A DNA stretch of 64,000 nucleotides, from the NCBI RefSeq assembly GCF_004522095.1, contig NZ_SPUI01000003.1, positions 1,116,001 through 1,180,000 on the forward strand. Reading direction: 5' to 3'. The notes beneath the pieces are model-generated. The model worked only from the letters and a program-made list of their open reading frames with translations, made no database searches and was not told where the DNA came from. Of the stretch, positions 1 to 11,204 are shown piece after piece. The stretch is from Nocardioides sp. 503 (GTDB lineage Bacteria > Actinomycetota > Actinomycetes > Propionibacteriales > Nocardioidaceae). The first letter of the stretch is position 1. Every line of letters starts with the position of its first letter. The translations under genes and the position numbers were made by a program.

Positions 1-158
1 GTGAACGTGACGTCGGCGAGGTCACCGCTGACCAGCCCGGCGGCCAGCGCCTCCGCGGCCGCGTCGGGGGCCGGGCCCTCGTCGGCCGGGTCGCCCGAGG
101 AGTCGCACGCGGCGAGGAGCAGGACGAGCGCGGTAAGGCCCGCGAGGCGAGAACGCAT
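1..158 (-). CDS. Lipoprotein, N-terminal fragment (possible penicillin-binding protein)
   Basis: Only the first 52 codons are inside the window; the rest lies to the left. The protein begins at ATG 158 with a short basic N-terminus, a hydrophobic stretch and the lipobox LLAAC, so it is predicted to be exported and lipid-anchored on Cys18. After the cysteine comes an acidic linker and then the start of a domain reading EALAAGLVSGDLADVTF. That pattern resembles the NTF2-like (MecA-N) domain that opens many actinobacterial transpeptidase-type penicillin-binding proteins. The lipoprotein call is seen directly; the PBP identity is inference from a few residues. Confidence 0.55.
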   Translation of the reverse strand, partial: MRSRLAGLTALVLLLAACDSSGDPADEGPAPDAAAEALAAGLVSGDLADVTF

Positions 159-196
159 GCGTCCCTTCTAGCATCCGTCGCCCTCGGGCCTCGCGA

Positions 197-1213
197 TCAG
201 TGGCGGGCGAGCCACCGCTCGAGGTCGATGCCCGCGCGCCGGGCTGCCACGCGTGCGGCACGCGTGGTCAGGTCGGGCACGCGGAACGTCTCCGGCTCGA
301 TGCGCGCGTCGACCGCGGCGTAGCGGCGCTGGGAGGCCAGGATCTCCGCGGCCGGCACCCGCGCCCCGTACGACGTGGTGGTGCCGCGCGCGGCAGCGCC
401 GGTCAGCAGCGGGCTGACCAGCGGCGCATAGCCGGAGGAGTGGCCGAGGCGGTTGGGGTGGTAGCTCTCGCTGATCGGGTTGGACAGCCCGTTGAGCCAC
501 TCGGGGCTGTCGCAGACGGCGTGGCCGGTGAAGCGGCTGGTGGGGTTGGCGAAGGTGAAGCCGCGCGCGGACGCGGCGGCGGCCAGCTTGCTGTTGAGCA
601 GGTCGGCGGTCTGGTTGAGCCGCGTCTCCTCCGCGGGGGAGAACCACGTGAGGGCGTTGCAGTCCTCGCCCTGGAAGATCCGGGGGTAGCCCACGACGAC
701 CACCTTGGCGCTGGTGGCGCGTGAGCGGATCGCGGAGTACAGCGTGCTCAGGCGGCCGGGCAGGGTGGTGCGGATGAAGGCCTGCGCGGTGTCGATGGCG
801 CCGTCGCAGTCGCCGGCCCACCAGGGCGTGGCGCACTCGGTGAGCACGCCGGTGAAGTCGGCGTCGTTGCCGCCGACCGAGAGCGTGACGTAGCGCGTGG
901 TCCCCGACAGCGCGCTGAGCTGGGCGCTGGTTACGTCGGCGATCTTGGCGCCGGAGCAGGCGCGCAGGTTCAGCGCGTAGCCGCGGGCAGCAGCGAGCAG
1001 GCTCGGGTAGGCGTACGTCGAGCGCTGGCAGGAGGTGCCGTCGGCGAGGTAGGAGCGGGTGCCCGTGCCGGAGGAGTAGGAGTCGCCGAGGGCGACGTAG
1101 GACGGACCGGCCGCCTGGGCGGGCGGGGCCACGAGGAGCGTGGCCGTGGTGCCCAGCGTGGTGGCCAGCGCTGCCAGGGCGAGCAGGGCGGGACGAGCGA
1201 GACGTGTGAGCAC
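197..1213 (-). CDS. Secreted SGNH/GDSL-family esterase
   Basis: Predicted secreted lipase/esterase of 338 aa. The start is placed at GTG 1213 because a GGAGG ribosome-binding site lies 6 nt upstream; the frame stays open to 1273, but that extension is not hydrophobic. A signal peptide ends near PAQAAG. The mature protein opens with block I (ALGDSYSSG, nucleophile Ser), followed by RACSGAK, the GGND block, and DSPEWLN ... ESYHPN with the catalytic His near the C-terminus. The cysteine pairs resemble the disulfide-stabilised Streptomyces SGNH esterases. The natural substrate is unknown. It is convergent with nothing and is followed by the partial lipoprotein. Confidence 0.85.
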   Translation of the reverse strand: MLTRLARPALLALAALATTLGTTATLLVAPPAQAAGPSYVALGDSYSSGTGTRSYLADGTSCQRSTYAYPSLLAAARGYALNLRACSGAKIADVTSAQLSALSGTTRYVTLSVGGNDADFTGVLTECATPWWAGDCDGAIDTAQAFIRTTLPGRLSTLYSAIRSRATSAKVVVVGYPRIFQGEDCNALTWFSPAEETRLNQTADLLNSKLAAAASARGFTFANPTSRFTGHAVCDSPEWLNGLSNPISESYHPNRLGHSSGYAPLVSPLLTGAAARGTTTSYGARVPAAEILASQRRYAAVDARIEPETFRVPDLTTRAARVAARRAGIDLERWLARH

Positions 1214-1272
1214 GTGAGACCTCCGAGACGCGGGCCGCCACGGCGGTGTGGCGCGCGTCACACACCATGCCA

Positions 1273-1713
1273 CTACCAGTGGGGCGTCGACCAGAGCGCG
1301 CCGCCGTCGGCCGCTCCGGTCACGAGGTCCTCGACGTGGTCGCGGAAGCGCGGGCAGGTCGCGATGTCGTGCGCCCGGCAGCGCAGCGCGTGCTCGGTCA
1401 TCTCCCGCGAGCGCTGCATCTCGAGCATGCGCCGGTCGAGGTCGGCGACGTGCTGCTCCAGCACCCGGTGCCGGTCGCCGGACTCCGCGTCCAGCAGCAC
1501 CAGGATCTGCTCCAGGCTCATCCCCGCGGCCTTGCTGCGCAGGATCACCGCGACGCGGTAGACGTCGTCGCGACCGTAGCGGCGTCGCCCGCCGCCGTCG
1601 CGGACCGGCGCGAGGAGGCCGACGTCCTCCCAGTGGCGCAGGACGTGGGTGGCCACCCCGAAACGGGCCGCGAGCTCGCCGACCGACAGGTCGACCTGGG
1701 CGCTTGACTTCAT
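1273..1713 (-). CDS. MerR-family transcriptional regulator
   Basis: About 146 aa from ATG 1713; in-frame starts at 1728 and 1746 are also possible. The N-terminal winged helix-turn-helix reads SVGELAARFGVATHVLRHWEDVGLL, followed by the RRRY wing and a coiled-coil dimerisation helix (about residues 65-110). Two cysteines (about 112 and 120, C-x7-C) near the C-terminus could sense thiol or redox state or a metal, but the full SoxR iron-sulfur cysteine set is absent. It is divergent from the flavoprotein gene at 1772, and the 18-bp inverted repeat between them is the obvious target. Its own start codon overlaps that repeat, which suggests autoregulation. Confidence 0.85.
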   Translation of the reverse strand: MKSSAQVDLSVGELAARFGVATHVLRHWEDVGLLAPVRDGGGRRRYGRDDVYRVAVILRSKAAGMSLEQILVLLDAESGDRHRVLEQHVADLDRRMLEMQRSREMTEHALRCRAHDIATCPRFRDHVEDLVTGAADGGALWSTPHW

Positions 1714-1734
1714 GTCAACATGAAGACACATCCT
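1704..1734 (+). promoter_or_regulatory. MerR-type promoter with over-long spacer and operator
   Basis: A perfect 8+2+8 inverted repeat, CTTCATGT-CA-ACATGAAG, spans 1708-1725. It sits between a -35 hexamer TTGACT (1704-1709) and a weak -10 CATCCT (1729-1734). The spacer is 19 bp, the over-long spacing that MerR proteins untwist to activate transcription. It should drive the flavoprotein gene starting at 1772. The -10 match is imperfect. Confidence 0.7.
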
Positions 1735-1771
1735 CGTGACTGACACAAGTTCTCGACGTCAGGAGACGCAG

Positions 1772-2722
1772 ATGCAGATCGACCAGTACGACGTGATCGT
1801 GGTCGGCGGCGGACCCGCCGGCCTCCAGGCGGCCCTCACCCTGGGCCGCATGCACCACCAGGTGCTGCTCCTCGACTCGGGGAGCTACCGCAACGACCCG
1901 ACGGGTCACCTGCACAACTTCGTGACCCGTGACGGGACGCCGCCCTCGGAGTTCCGTGCGCTCGCCCACCGCGACCTCGACGAGTACGCCACGGTCGAGC
2001 GGCGCTCGACCACCGTGGCCTCGGTCGAGCCGGCCGGCGACAACGCCGCCGGCGACGGCTTCACCGTGACGCTCGCCGACGGCTCGCAGGCACTCGGGCG
2101 CCGGGTGGTGCTGGCGACCGGGCTGCGCGACACGCTCCCCGAGCTCCCGGGCCTGGAGGAGCTCTGGGGCGACGTGGTCGCGCACTGCCCCTTCTGCCAC
2201 GGCCACGAGTTCGCCGGCGGGCACGTGGCGCTGCTGGGGGCCGGCCCGCACGTCTCGCGCCTCGCGCTCATGGTGTCGCGGATCGCCGACCGGGTCACCG
2301 TGCTGACCGACGGCGGCGACCTGGACGCGCCGACGCTGAGCCTGCTGTCGGGTGCGGGGGTCGCCGTGCGGGACGACCGCGTCAGCGGCCTCGCGCCCAG
2401 CGAGACCGGGGCGACCGTCTCCTTCGCCGCGGGGCCGGACGAGGAGGCCGCCGGGGTGTTCGTGTCGACGACGCTCACCCAGTCGGCGCCGTTCGCCGAG
2501 CAGCTGGGACTGGCGATGCTGCCCTCCGGCGGCATCGAGGTCGACGTCATGGGCCGCACCAGCCTGCCCGGCGTCTACGCCGCCGGCGACCTGGCCCACG
2601 TGGCCGAGCTGCCGATGGCGTTCGCCTCCGTCCTCACCGCCGCCTCCGCCGGCCTGGTCGCCGGCGCCGCCTGCGTCGCCGACCTGCTCGCGATCGACCA
2701 CCCGGTGCCGGTGCCGGCGTAG
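1772..2722 (+). CDS. NAD(P)/FAD-dependent oxidoreductase, thioredoxin-reductase-like
   Basis: 316 aa, starting at ATG 1772 behind AGGAG (1761-1765). It has the two-Rossmann layout of low-Mr thioredoxin reductases: FAD-binding VGGGPAG (about 11-17), redox pair C139-P-F-C142 inside AHCPFCHGHEF, a second nucleotide loop GAGP (about 156-159) and the FAD-contacting AGD (271-273). The HRRxxxR motif that reads the NADPH 2'-phosphate in classical TrxB is absent, so cofactor preference and partner may differ. The gene is monocistronic and faces a MerR regulator across a MerR-type promoter, so it is probably induced by a thiol, electrophile or metal signal. The true electron acceptor is unknown. Confidence 0.85.
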   Translation: MQIDQYDVIVVGGGPAGLQAALTLGRMHHQVLLLDSGSYRNDPTGHLHNFVTRDGTPPSEFRALAHRDLDEYATVERRSTTVASVEPAGDNAAGDGFTVTLADGSQALGRRVVLATGLRDTLPELPGLEELWGDVVAHCPFCHGHEFAGGHVALLGAGPHVSRLALMVSRIADRVTVLTDGGDLDAPTLSLLSGAGVAVRDDRVSGLAPSETGATVSFAAGPDEEAAGVFVSTTLTQSAPFAEQLGLAMLPSGGIEVDVMGRTSLPGVYAAGDLAHVAELPMAFASVLTAASAGLVAGAACVADLLAIDHPVPVPA

Positions 2723-2783
2723 CGCAGGGCAGCAGGGACACCCGGTCCGGCGCACGGAGCAGCGTCGTGCCACGATCCTGCCC

Positions 2784-3251
2784 ATGATGGTGGCCGAGGC
2801 CCTGATCGAGCGGGCTGACCTGCAGAAGCGCGTGGAGCAGCTGCGTCAGCGCATCGAGACGAACGCCCGCTACCAGGAGGGCGAGGAGCCCTCCGAGGAC
2901 GCGGCGGCCCTGCTGCGCGAGTGCGGTGACGTCCTCGTGCAGCTGCGTCGTCTGGTGACGGCGATCAACCTGACCAACGCCACCACGACGGTGGCCGACG
3001 GCCGCACCCTCACCGAGCTCCTCGCCGAGCGTGAGGCACTCCGAGCACACCACTCGCTGCTGGTCGCGGCGGCGGCGGCCGCGTCGGGCAGTGGGCACGG
3101 ATACCGCCAGATGCGCAGCGAGCTCCGTCAGATCGCGGCGCTGCCGGTCGCCGAGGTACGGCGCCAGGCCGACCAGGTCGCGCAGGAGCTCCGGGCGCTC
3201 GACGTCCTGGTCCAGCGGACCAACTGGGAGGCCGTCCTGGTGGAGGTCTGA
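2784..3251 (+). CDS. DIP1984-family protein
   Basis: 155 aa. The sequence matches the DIP1984 (septicolysin-like) family end to end: AEALIERADLQKRVEQLRQRI at the start, QEGEEPSEDAA, TAINLTNATT in the middle, and LDVLVQRTNWEAVL at the end. It is almost wholly helical with a coiled-coil N-terminus. The biochemical role of the family is unsettled. ATG codons at 2784 and 2787 are adjacent; CACGAT at 2771-2776 lies 7 nt before the first, consistent with leaderless initiation at 2784. Confidence 0.85.
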   Translation: MMVAEALIERADLQKRVEQLRQRIETNARYQEGEEPSEDAAALLRECGDVLVQLRRLVTAINLTNATTTVADGRTLTELLAEREALRAHHSLLVAAAAAASGSGHGYRQMRSELRQIAALPVAEVRRQADQVAQELRALDVLVQRTNWEAVLVEV

Positions 3252-3536
3252 GCTCAGACGTGGTGAGTCGGTAGGCGCACCGGAGCGAGCACGAGCCGTG
3301 CCGGGCGGCCAATCCCGGCTCCGCGGCGCGGTGGGCAGCGCCTGGCCGACTGGCCTTCACGCACAGCCCAGCACCGTTCACCGGTGACACCGCACGCAGG
3401 ACGACTCATCACCGTGTGCTGGCCGGTCGCCGAGGGCGGGTACGGGGACCTCACCGTCTGAGCTCGTGACCGCCCCTCGGAGCGGCACCGTCGAGTACGT
3501 CGCCCGCCGCCGAGGCGCCATGGCAGGATCGCGCGG
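3252..3536. other. Intergenic, no gene seen
   Basis: 285 bp between the DIP1984-family gene and the phosphotransferase gene. Both genes are on the plus strand. I see no convincing open frame of its own, no strong hairpin and no repeat shared with the rest of the window. The right end carries CAGGAT (3524-3529), a candidate -10 for the next gene. Confidence 0.6.
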
Positions 3537-4415
3537 GTGGTGGGTCTGGCGCGGGCGACGGGGTGGGCCGAGCGCGTGTGGGGGCGGCCGGTCACCACGG
3601 CCACGCCCCTGCGCGGCGGGTGGACCTCCACGATGCTGCGGCTCACCGCCGCCGACGGCGAGCAGGCGGTCCTGCGGCTCCTGACGCGCCAGCCCTGGCG
3701 CCACCACGGGTCCGCGCTGCTGGGGCGTGAGTCCGAGGTCCACACCCTCCTCGCCCGTACGTCGGTCCCGTCACCGCGCAGCCTCGGGGTGGATCCGACC
3801 GGCGAGCTGGCCGGCCACCCGGCCCACCTGATGACGCACCTCCCCGGCGCGCTCGAGCTGCGCGCCTGCACCGACGAGCTGCTGGCGAGCCTCGCAGGGA
3901 CCCTGCACGACATCCACGCGGTCGACCCCGGGCCGGACCGGCCCCGCGAGTACGAGTCCTGGGCGTCGCCCGCCAAGCGCGTGGTGCCGCCCTGGGCGGC
4001 GCGGCCGGGCCGGTGGCGCGAGGCGTTCGCGCGGCTGGACGCCGGTCCGCCGGCGTACCAGGGGCGCTTCCTGCACCGCGACTTCCACCTCGGCAACGTG
4101 CTGTGGCGAGACGGGTGCGTGAGCGGTGTCGTCGACTGGGTGGAGACGTCCTGGGGGCCGGCCGCGCTGGACGTGGCGCACGCCGCGACCTACCTCGCCC
4201 TGCTGCACGGCGGCGACGCCGCGGAGCGCTTCACGACCGCCTACGGCCAGGACGACCACGAGCCCTACTGGGCGCTGCTCGACGTGGTCGGCTACCTGCC
4301 CGACCCCACCAAGGTGGCGACGCCGTGGCGCGAGCTGGGGATCGACGTCGGCGACGACCTGGCCCGGCGGCGCCTCGAGGACCGGCTGGAGCGGGTGCTG
4401 TCGCGCGCGGGGTGA
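3537..4415 (+). CDS. APH-family phosphotransferase
   Basis: 292 aa aminoglycoside-phosphotransferase-fold protein. The N-lobe has the VLRLLTRQPW strand that usually carries the nucleotide-contacting basic residue. The C-lobe carries the catalytic loop FLHRDFHLGNVLW (HxDxxxxN) and the metal-binding VVDWVETSWG with the DFG-equivalent Asp. Such genes in soil actinobacteria phosphorylate antibiotics, sugars or small metabolites; nothing here fixes the substrate. The start is GTG 3537 (a second GTG follows at 3540); CAGGAT 7 nt upstream suggests a leaderless mRNA. It converges on the helicase gene. Confidence 0.85.
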   Translation: MVGLARATGWAERVWGRPVTTATPLRGGWTSTMLRLTAADGEQAVLRLLTRQPWRHHGSALLGRESEVHTLLARTSVPSPRSLGVDPTGELAGHPAHLMTHLPGALELRACTDELLASLAGTLHDIHAVDPGPDRPREYESWASPAKRVVPPWAARPGRWREAFARLDAGPPAYQGRFLHRDFHLGNVLWRDGCVSGVVDWVETSWGPAALDVAHAATYLALLHGGDAAERFTTAYGQDDHEPYWALLDVVGYLPDPTKVATPWRELGIDVGDDLARRRLEDRLERVLSRAG

Positions 4416-4431
4416 CCGCACGCGACAGCGT

Positions 4432-6228
<1,797 letters not shown>

Positions 6229-6306
6229 CCGTCAACGGTAGTGGCTGCGCGCCCCAGCGTCAGATTCGCCAGCGCGGTGGCTTGTATCACGCGGTTCGCA
6301 GCGCCC

Positions 6307-6885
6307 TCACCCGGCGTACGCCGTGGCGACCCGGGTGGCGATCCGTCGCAGCTCGTCGGCGGTGCGGAGGACGTCGCCGATGCCGTTGTTCCTCGCGTCG
6401 ACGACGAGCAGGCCCTCCTCGACCTCGGCGATGATGCGCGTGTGCGGTGAGCCCACGTAGTCGCCGGTGAGCATGACGGCGCGCACGCCGCCGGCGAGAC
6501 GGACCTCCCGCTGGGCGAGGCTCGGGTCGCTCTCGAGCTCGACCAGCTCGGCCAGGGTGTCGCTGCCGTCCTCGAAGCGCCACGTCAGCTCGAGGCTGTC
6601 GTCCGGGTCGATCCGGGAGAAGCAGTGCACCTCGAAGCCCTCCTGCGGACCGATGACCGTCTGCGAGGAGCCGGCCCACTGCGAGAGCTGCTCGTCGTCG
6701 ACGGTGTCGCACGGCGGGCCGGTCTCGTCCTCCTCGCCGGCCCCTTCGCCCTCGGTCGCCGACCCGGACGCCGTGGCCTCCGGGCGGTGTGGCCGGCCGG
6801 CCTCGCGGTCCGCAGGCTCGTCATCGCTGCAGCCGGCGAGCGTGAGGACGAGGAGTGCGGTCGCGCCGGCGAGGAGGCGGGTCAT
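6307..6885 (-). CDS. Putative lipoprotein, DUF3558-like
   Basis: 192 aa. The N-terminus is a lipoprotein signal with lipobox LTLAGC (Cys19), followed by an acidic, low-complexity linker and a globular domain with two cysteines (about 59 and 87). The arrangement of a Cys-containing start and a variable single domain resembles actinobacterial DUF3558-type lipoproteins; this is a weak family match, and no enzyme motif is visible. It lies 28 bp downstream of glmS on the same strand and may be read through from it. Confidence 0.65.
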   Translation of the reverse strand: MTRLLAGATALLVLTLAGCSDDEPADREAGRPHRPEATASGSATEGEGAGEEDETGPPCDTVDDEQLSQWAGSSQTVIGPQEGFEVHCFSRIDPDDSLELTWRFEDGSDTLAELVELESDPSLAQREVRLAGGVRAVMLTGDYVGSPHTRIIAEVEEGLLVVDARNNGIGDVLRTADELRRIATRVATAYAG

Positions 6886-6913
6886 GACTCGTCCCTACCC
6901 AGCAGCGGACACC

Positions 6914-8731
<1,818 letters not shown>

Positions 8732-8744
8732 GGTGATGTCCTCT

Positions 8745-9044
8745 TCAGGTGTAGATGAGGCGGCGGATCTGCCGCTCGGTGAGGCGAGGGGCGGCGACCA
8801 CGCGGTCGGCCAGCTCGCTCGCGATGCGCGCGAAGATCTCGGGGTTCCTCGCGCCGTACGTCTTGAGCTCGGTGTGGCGCCGGCGGACGTAGTCCTCGAC
8901 GGGCTCCGCGGCGAACGCGAGCACGTCCTCGATCACCCGGGCCGCCTCCGCCGGCGACAGCCCGGTGCTCGCCGCGACGCGCTCCACGAGCTCTCGGTCC
9001 GGTGCCACAGACAGCACTGTGTCGGGCGGACGTGCTCCTTGCAA
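8745..9044 (-). CDS. Small conserved protein upstream of glmS
   Basis: Up to 99 aa; the conserved part starts around VAPDRELVERVAASTGL, so GTG 9008 or GTG 9017 could be the true start instead of ATG 9044. The protein is all-helical, with SPAEAARVIEDVLAF, YVRRRHTELKTYGARNPEIFARIA and a basic end RQIRRLIYT, suggesting nucleic-acid or protein binding. I recall similar short proteins beside glmS in other actinobacteria but know no function. It is 13 bp upstream of glmS and co-directional, so joint expression is likely. Confidence 0.7.
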   Translation of the reverse strand: MQGARPPDTVLSVAPDRELVERVAASTGLSPAEAARVIEDVLAFAAEPVEDYVRRRHTELKTYGARNPEIFARIASELADRVVAAPRLTERQIRRLIYT

Positions 9045-9045
9045 G

Positions 9046-9069
9046 TTTCTGCCCGTTTCCGGGCAGGAA
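9046..9069. repeat. Short hairpin upstream of the small gene-glmS operon
   Basis: CTGCCCG-TTTC-CGGGCAG (9049-9066) is a perfect 7-bp stem with a 4-nt loop. A/T and wobble pairs extend it to 9046-9069. It lies directly upstream of ATG 9044 of the minus-strand gene, so it would be in or next to the 5' leader. It could be an operator or a leader hairpin; no known riboswitch class matches. Confidence 0.45.
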
Positions 9070-9276
9070 CGCTCAACTTCTGACCAGTTCGGCGCCGGGC
9101 GGTCTGTGGATCGGTGTTGGTCCCCCTCGGGCTGCCCCGAGGAGTGGAGCGAGTAGTCCCGTCAGCACTCCTCAGGAGGGTTCAGGTGGGGCGTCACTGC
9201 CGATCTCAGGCGGGGACTGTCCCTCTAAGTGGGGACGTGCTACCTTGGTGAACACCAGATGAACAGGAGGTGTCCC

Positions 9277-9429
9277 ATGTACGAATCCCAGATGTCCGAC
9301 CAGCAGCTCGTGATGCGCTGGATCCCCGTCGTCGACCCGTCCGGTCGCACCCGCATGGAGTCCTGCTGGATCTCTGCCGCGCAGGCCGCCCCGGTGGCGG
9401 CTGCCGTCCAGATCCACCACGCGGCCTGA
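9277..9429 (+). CDS. 50-residue orphan protein with strong ribosome-binding site
   Basis: 50 aa. A full Shine-Dalgarno AGGAGGT lies 5 nt before ATG 9277, far better than most starts in this window, which argues that the gene is real and well translated. The peptide begins MYESQMSDQQLVMRW, has a polar core with one Cys, and ends in an Ala-rich helix. No signal peptide or membrane segment is visible. TACCTT at 9241-9246 is a plausible -10. I do not recognise a function; similar short proteins seem to occur in Nocardioides-like genomes. Confidence 0.65.
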   Translation: MYESQMSDQQLVMRWIPVVDPSGRTRMESCWISAAQAAPVAAAVQIHHAA

Positions 9430-9532
9430 CCCGCCGACCCGCCTCGCGCGGGTACTCGACACTCGCACCGCCTCCCGCACCCGCGGGGGGCGGTGCGCTG
9501 CGTGCGGGCCCGGCGAACTTCTCGAGCCCATC

Positions 9533-9559
9533 GGGAATGAAAGCGGACCCTGGTCCGTT
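9533..9559 (+). promoter_or_regulatory. SigR/SigH-type promoter of yceI
   Basis: GGGAAT (9533-9538), an 18-nt spacer and GTT (9557-9559) exactly fit the consensus GGGAAT-N18-GTT recognised by the thiol-oxidative-stress sigma factors SigR (Streptomyces) and SigH (Mycobacterium). The spacer holds a perfect 6+2+6 inverted repeat, CGGACC-CT-GGTCCG (9544-9557), which may be a second regulator's operator. The predicted start site lies about 35-40 nt upstream of the yceI ATG, leaving room for its ribosome-binding site. Confidence 0.65.
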
Positions 9560-9605
9560 TGCATCATCGTTGACACTTCAACCACCCGACACCGAGGAGA
9601 TCCCC

Positions 9606-10178
9606 ATGAGCAGCGACTTCGACCCGAGCACCACCGTCATCGACGACATCGCCGGCGACTACACCATCGACGCGAGCCACTCGCGCCTCGGCTTCGTCGC
9701 GCGCCACGCGATGGTGACCAAGGTCCGCGGCCACTTCGGCGACTTCGGCGGCACCGCCCACATCGACACCGCCAACCCGTCCGCCTCGACGGTCACGCTG
9801 ACCATCAAGACCGCCAGCGTCTCCACCGGCAGCCCCGACCGCGACGGCCACCTCGTCTCCGCCGACTTCTTCGACGCCGAGAACAACCCCGAGATCACCT
9901 TCGCCTCGACGAACGTCTCCCGCGACGGCTCCGACTGGACCATCGCCGGCGACCTGACGATCAAGGGCACCACCAAGCCCGTCACGATCGAGTTCGAGGA
10001 GACCGGCTCGGCCCGCGACCCCTTCGGCAACCTCCGCGTCGGCTTCGAGGGCTCCACGACCCTCAACCGCAAGGACTTCGACCTCACCTGGAACGCCGCC
10101 CTCGAGACCGGTGGCGTCCTCGTCTCCGACAAGATCAAGCTCGAGCTCGACATCTCAGCCATCCAGAACGCCGGCTGA
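9606..10178 (+). CDS. YceI-family lipid-binding protein
   Basis: 190 aa YceI-fold beta-barrel expected to bind a polyisoprenoid or similar amphiphile. Family signatures include YTIDASHSRLGFVARHAMVTKVRGHFGDFGG near the N-terminus and GDLTIKGTTKPVTIEFE in the middle. There is no signal peptide, so this is the cytoplasmic form, unlike the E. coli periplasmic protein. The start is ATG 9606 behind GAGGAG. A SigR-type promoter lies upstream and a strong terminator downstream, so the gene is a single stress-inducible unit. Confidence 0.9.
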   Translation: MSSDFDPSTTVIDDIAGDYTIDASHSRLGFVARHAMVTKVRGHFGDFGGTAHIDTANPSASTVTLTIKTASVSTGSPDRDGHLVSADFFDAENNPEITFASTNVSRDGSDWTIAGDLTIKGTTKPVTIEFEETGSARDPFGNLRVGFEGSTTLNRKDFDLTWNAALETGGVLVSDKIKLELDISAIQNAG

Positions 10179-10181
10179 CCC

Positions 10182-10203
10182 TGGACTGACTTACGTCAGT
10201 CCA
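10182..10203. other. Hairpin between yceI and its terminator
   Basis: GGACTGAC-TTAC-GTCAGTCC is a perfect 8-bp stem with a 4-nt loop, 4 bp after the yceI stop. No T-run follows, so on its own it is not a standard terminator. It may stabilise the 3' end or serve as an operator; nothing decides between these. Confidence 0.4.
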
Positions 10204-10208
10204 CACGA

Positions 10209-10251
10209 CGCTGACCCGCCCGAAACTCTCGGGCGGGTCAGCGTTCATTTT
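10209..10251 (+). terminator. Rho-independent terminator of yceI
   Basis: A 15-bp GC-rich stem (10209-10223 pairs with 10229-10243, built on CTGACCCGCCC) with a 5-nt loop is followed by TTCATTTT. This is a textbook intrinsic terminator. It ends only 15 bp before the next gene's ATG. Confidence 0.88.
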
Positions 10252-10265
10252 GCTTGAATGCGGCC

Positions 10266-11204
10266 ATGCACGCGCGACCCGAGCTCAGCGGCCTGCCGGA
10301 GGGCTACACCTCCCGCCCCCTCCGCCTCGACGACGCCGCCGCGGTGACCGCGGTCATGGCCGCCCAGGAGCTGCACGACGTCGGCGAGGTCGTCATCGAG
10401 GAGGCCGACATCGTGGCCGACTGGCAGCGCCCGTCCTACGACGTCACGCGGACCTCCGTCGGCGTCCTGCAGGACGACCTGCTCGTCGCCTACGCCGAGA
10501 TCACCGGCGGCGACCGAGGCGACGCGGCGGTCCACCCCGACCACCGCGGCCGTGGGATCGGCACCGCCCTGGCCCGCTGGATGCAGGACCTCGCCCGCGC
10601 CCAGGGCACTGCCGTCGTGGGCATGCCGGTGCCGCAGGGCTCACCGGCCGACCGGCTGCTCGAGGCGCTCGGCTACCACGTCCGCTGGACCAGCTGGGTG
10701 CTCGAGCTGCCCGACGGCGCGACGGTCCCGGAGCGTCCGCTGCCCGAGGGCTATGCGCTGCGCGAGGCGACCGAGGCCGACCACGAGCACGTCTGGACGG
10801 TCCAGGAGGACGCGTTCCTCGAGTGGTCCGAGCGGGACCGGGAGCCGTTCGAGGACTGGCGCGCCGGCGTACCGCTGCGGCCGGGCTTCGAGCCGTGGAA
10901 CCTGCGCGTGGTCACCGACCCCGACGGTGACGTCGTGGGGATCGCGCTCATCCACCTCAACGGCGAGGACGCGGCCCGCGAGGGGTACGTCGACCGGCTG
11001 GCCACCCGGCGCGACCAGCGCGGTCGCGGCCTGGCGCAGGCGCTGCTGGTCGACGCCTTCGCCGCGGCGCGCGAGCGCGGCGCCGTGCGCTCGACGCTGT
11101 CCACGGACTCGCGCACCGGCGCGCTCGGCCTCTACGAGAAGGTCGGCATGCAGGTCACCTCGGTGTGGGTGAACCGCGCGATCGCCGTCGTGCCATCCAC
11201 GTAG
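10266..11204 (+). CDS. Tandem GNAT acetyltransferase
   Basis: 312 aa with two GNAT domains. Each carries the acetyl-CoA pyrophosphate loop: HPDHRGRGIGTAL (about residue 95) and RRDQRGRGLAQAL (about 245), the latter followed by the LYEKVGM motif B. The double-GNAT layout is the same as in mycothiol synthase MshD, but sequence context does not show that substrate. ATG 10266 is preferred; the frame is open to a TTG at 10254. TTGAAT 6 nt upstream may be a weak leaderless -10 embedded in the terminator tail. The stop codon lies inside the KstR-like palindrome. Confidence 0.85.
   Translation: MHARPELSGLPEGYTSRPLRLDDAAAVTAVMAAQELHDVGEVVIEEADIVADWQRPSYDVTRTSVGVLQDDLLVAYAEITGGDRGDAAVHPDHRGRGIGTALARWMQDLARAQGTAVVGMPVPQGSPADRLLEALGYHVRWTSWVLELPDGATVPERPLPEGYALREATEADHEHVWTVQEDAFLEWSERDREPFEDWRAGVPLRPGFEPWNLRVVTDPDGDVVGIALIHLNGEDAAREGYVDRLATRRDQRGRGLAQALLVDAFAAARERGAVRSTLSTDSRTGALGLYEKVGMQVTSVWVNRAIAVVPST

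Noticed and set aside
8732..8760. glmS upstream region considered for a glmS ribozyme
   Set aside because: The gap to the preceding gene is only 13 bp, too short for the ribozyme, which is not expected in actinobacteria.
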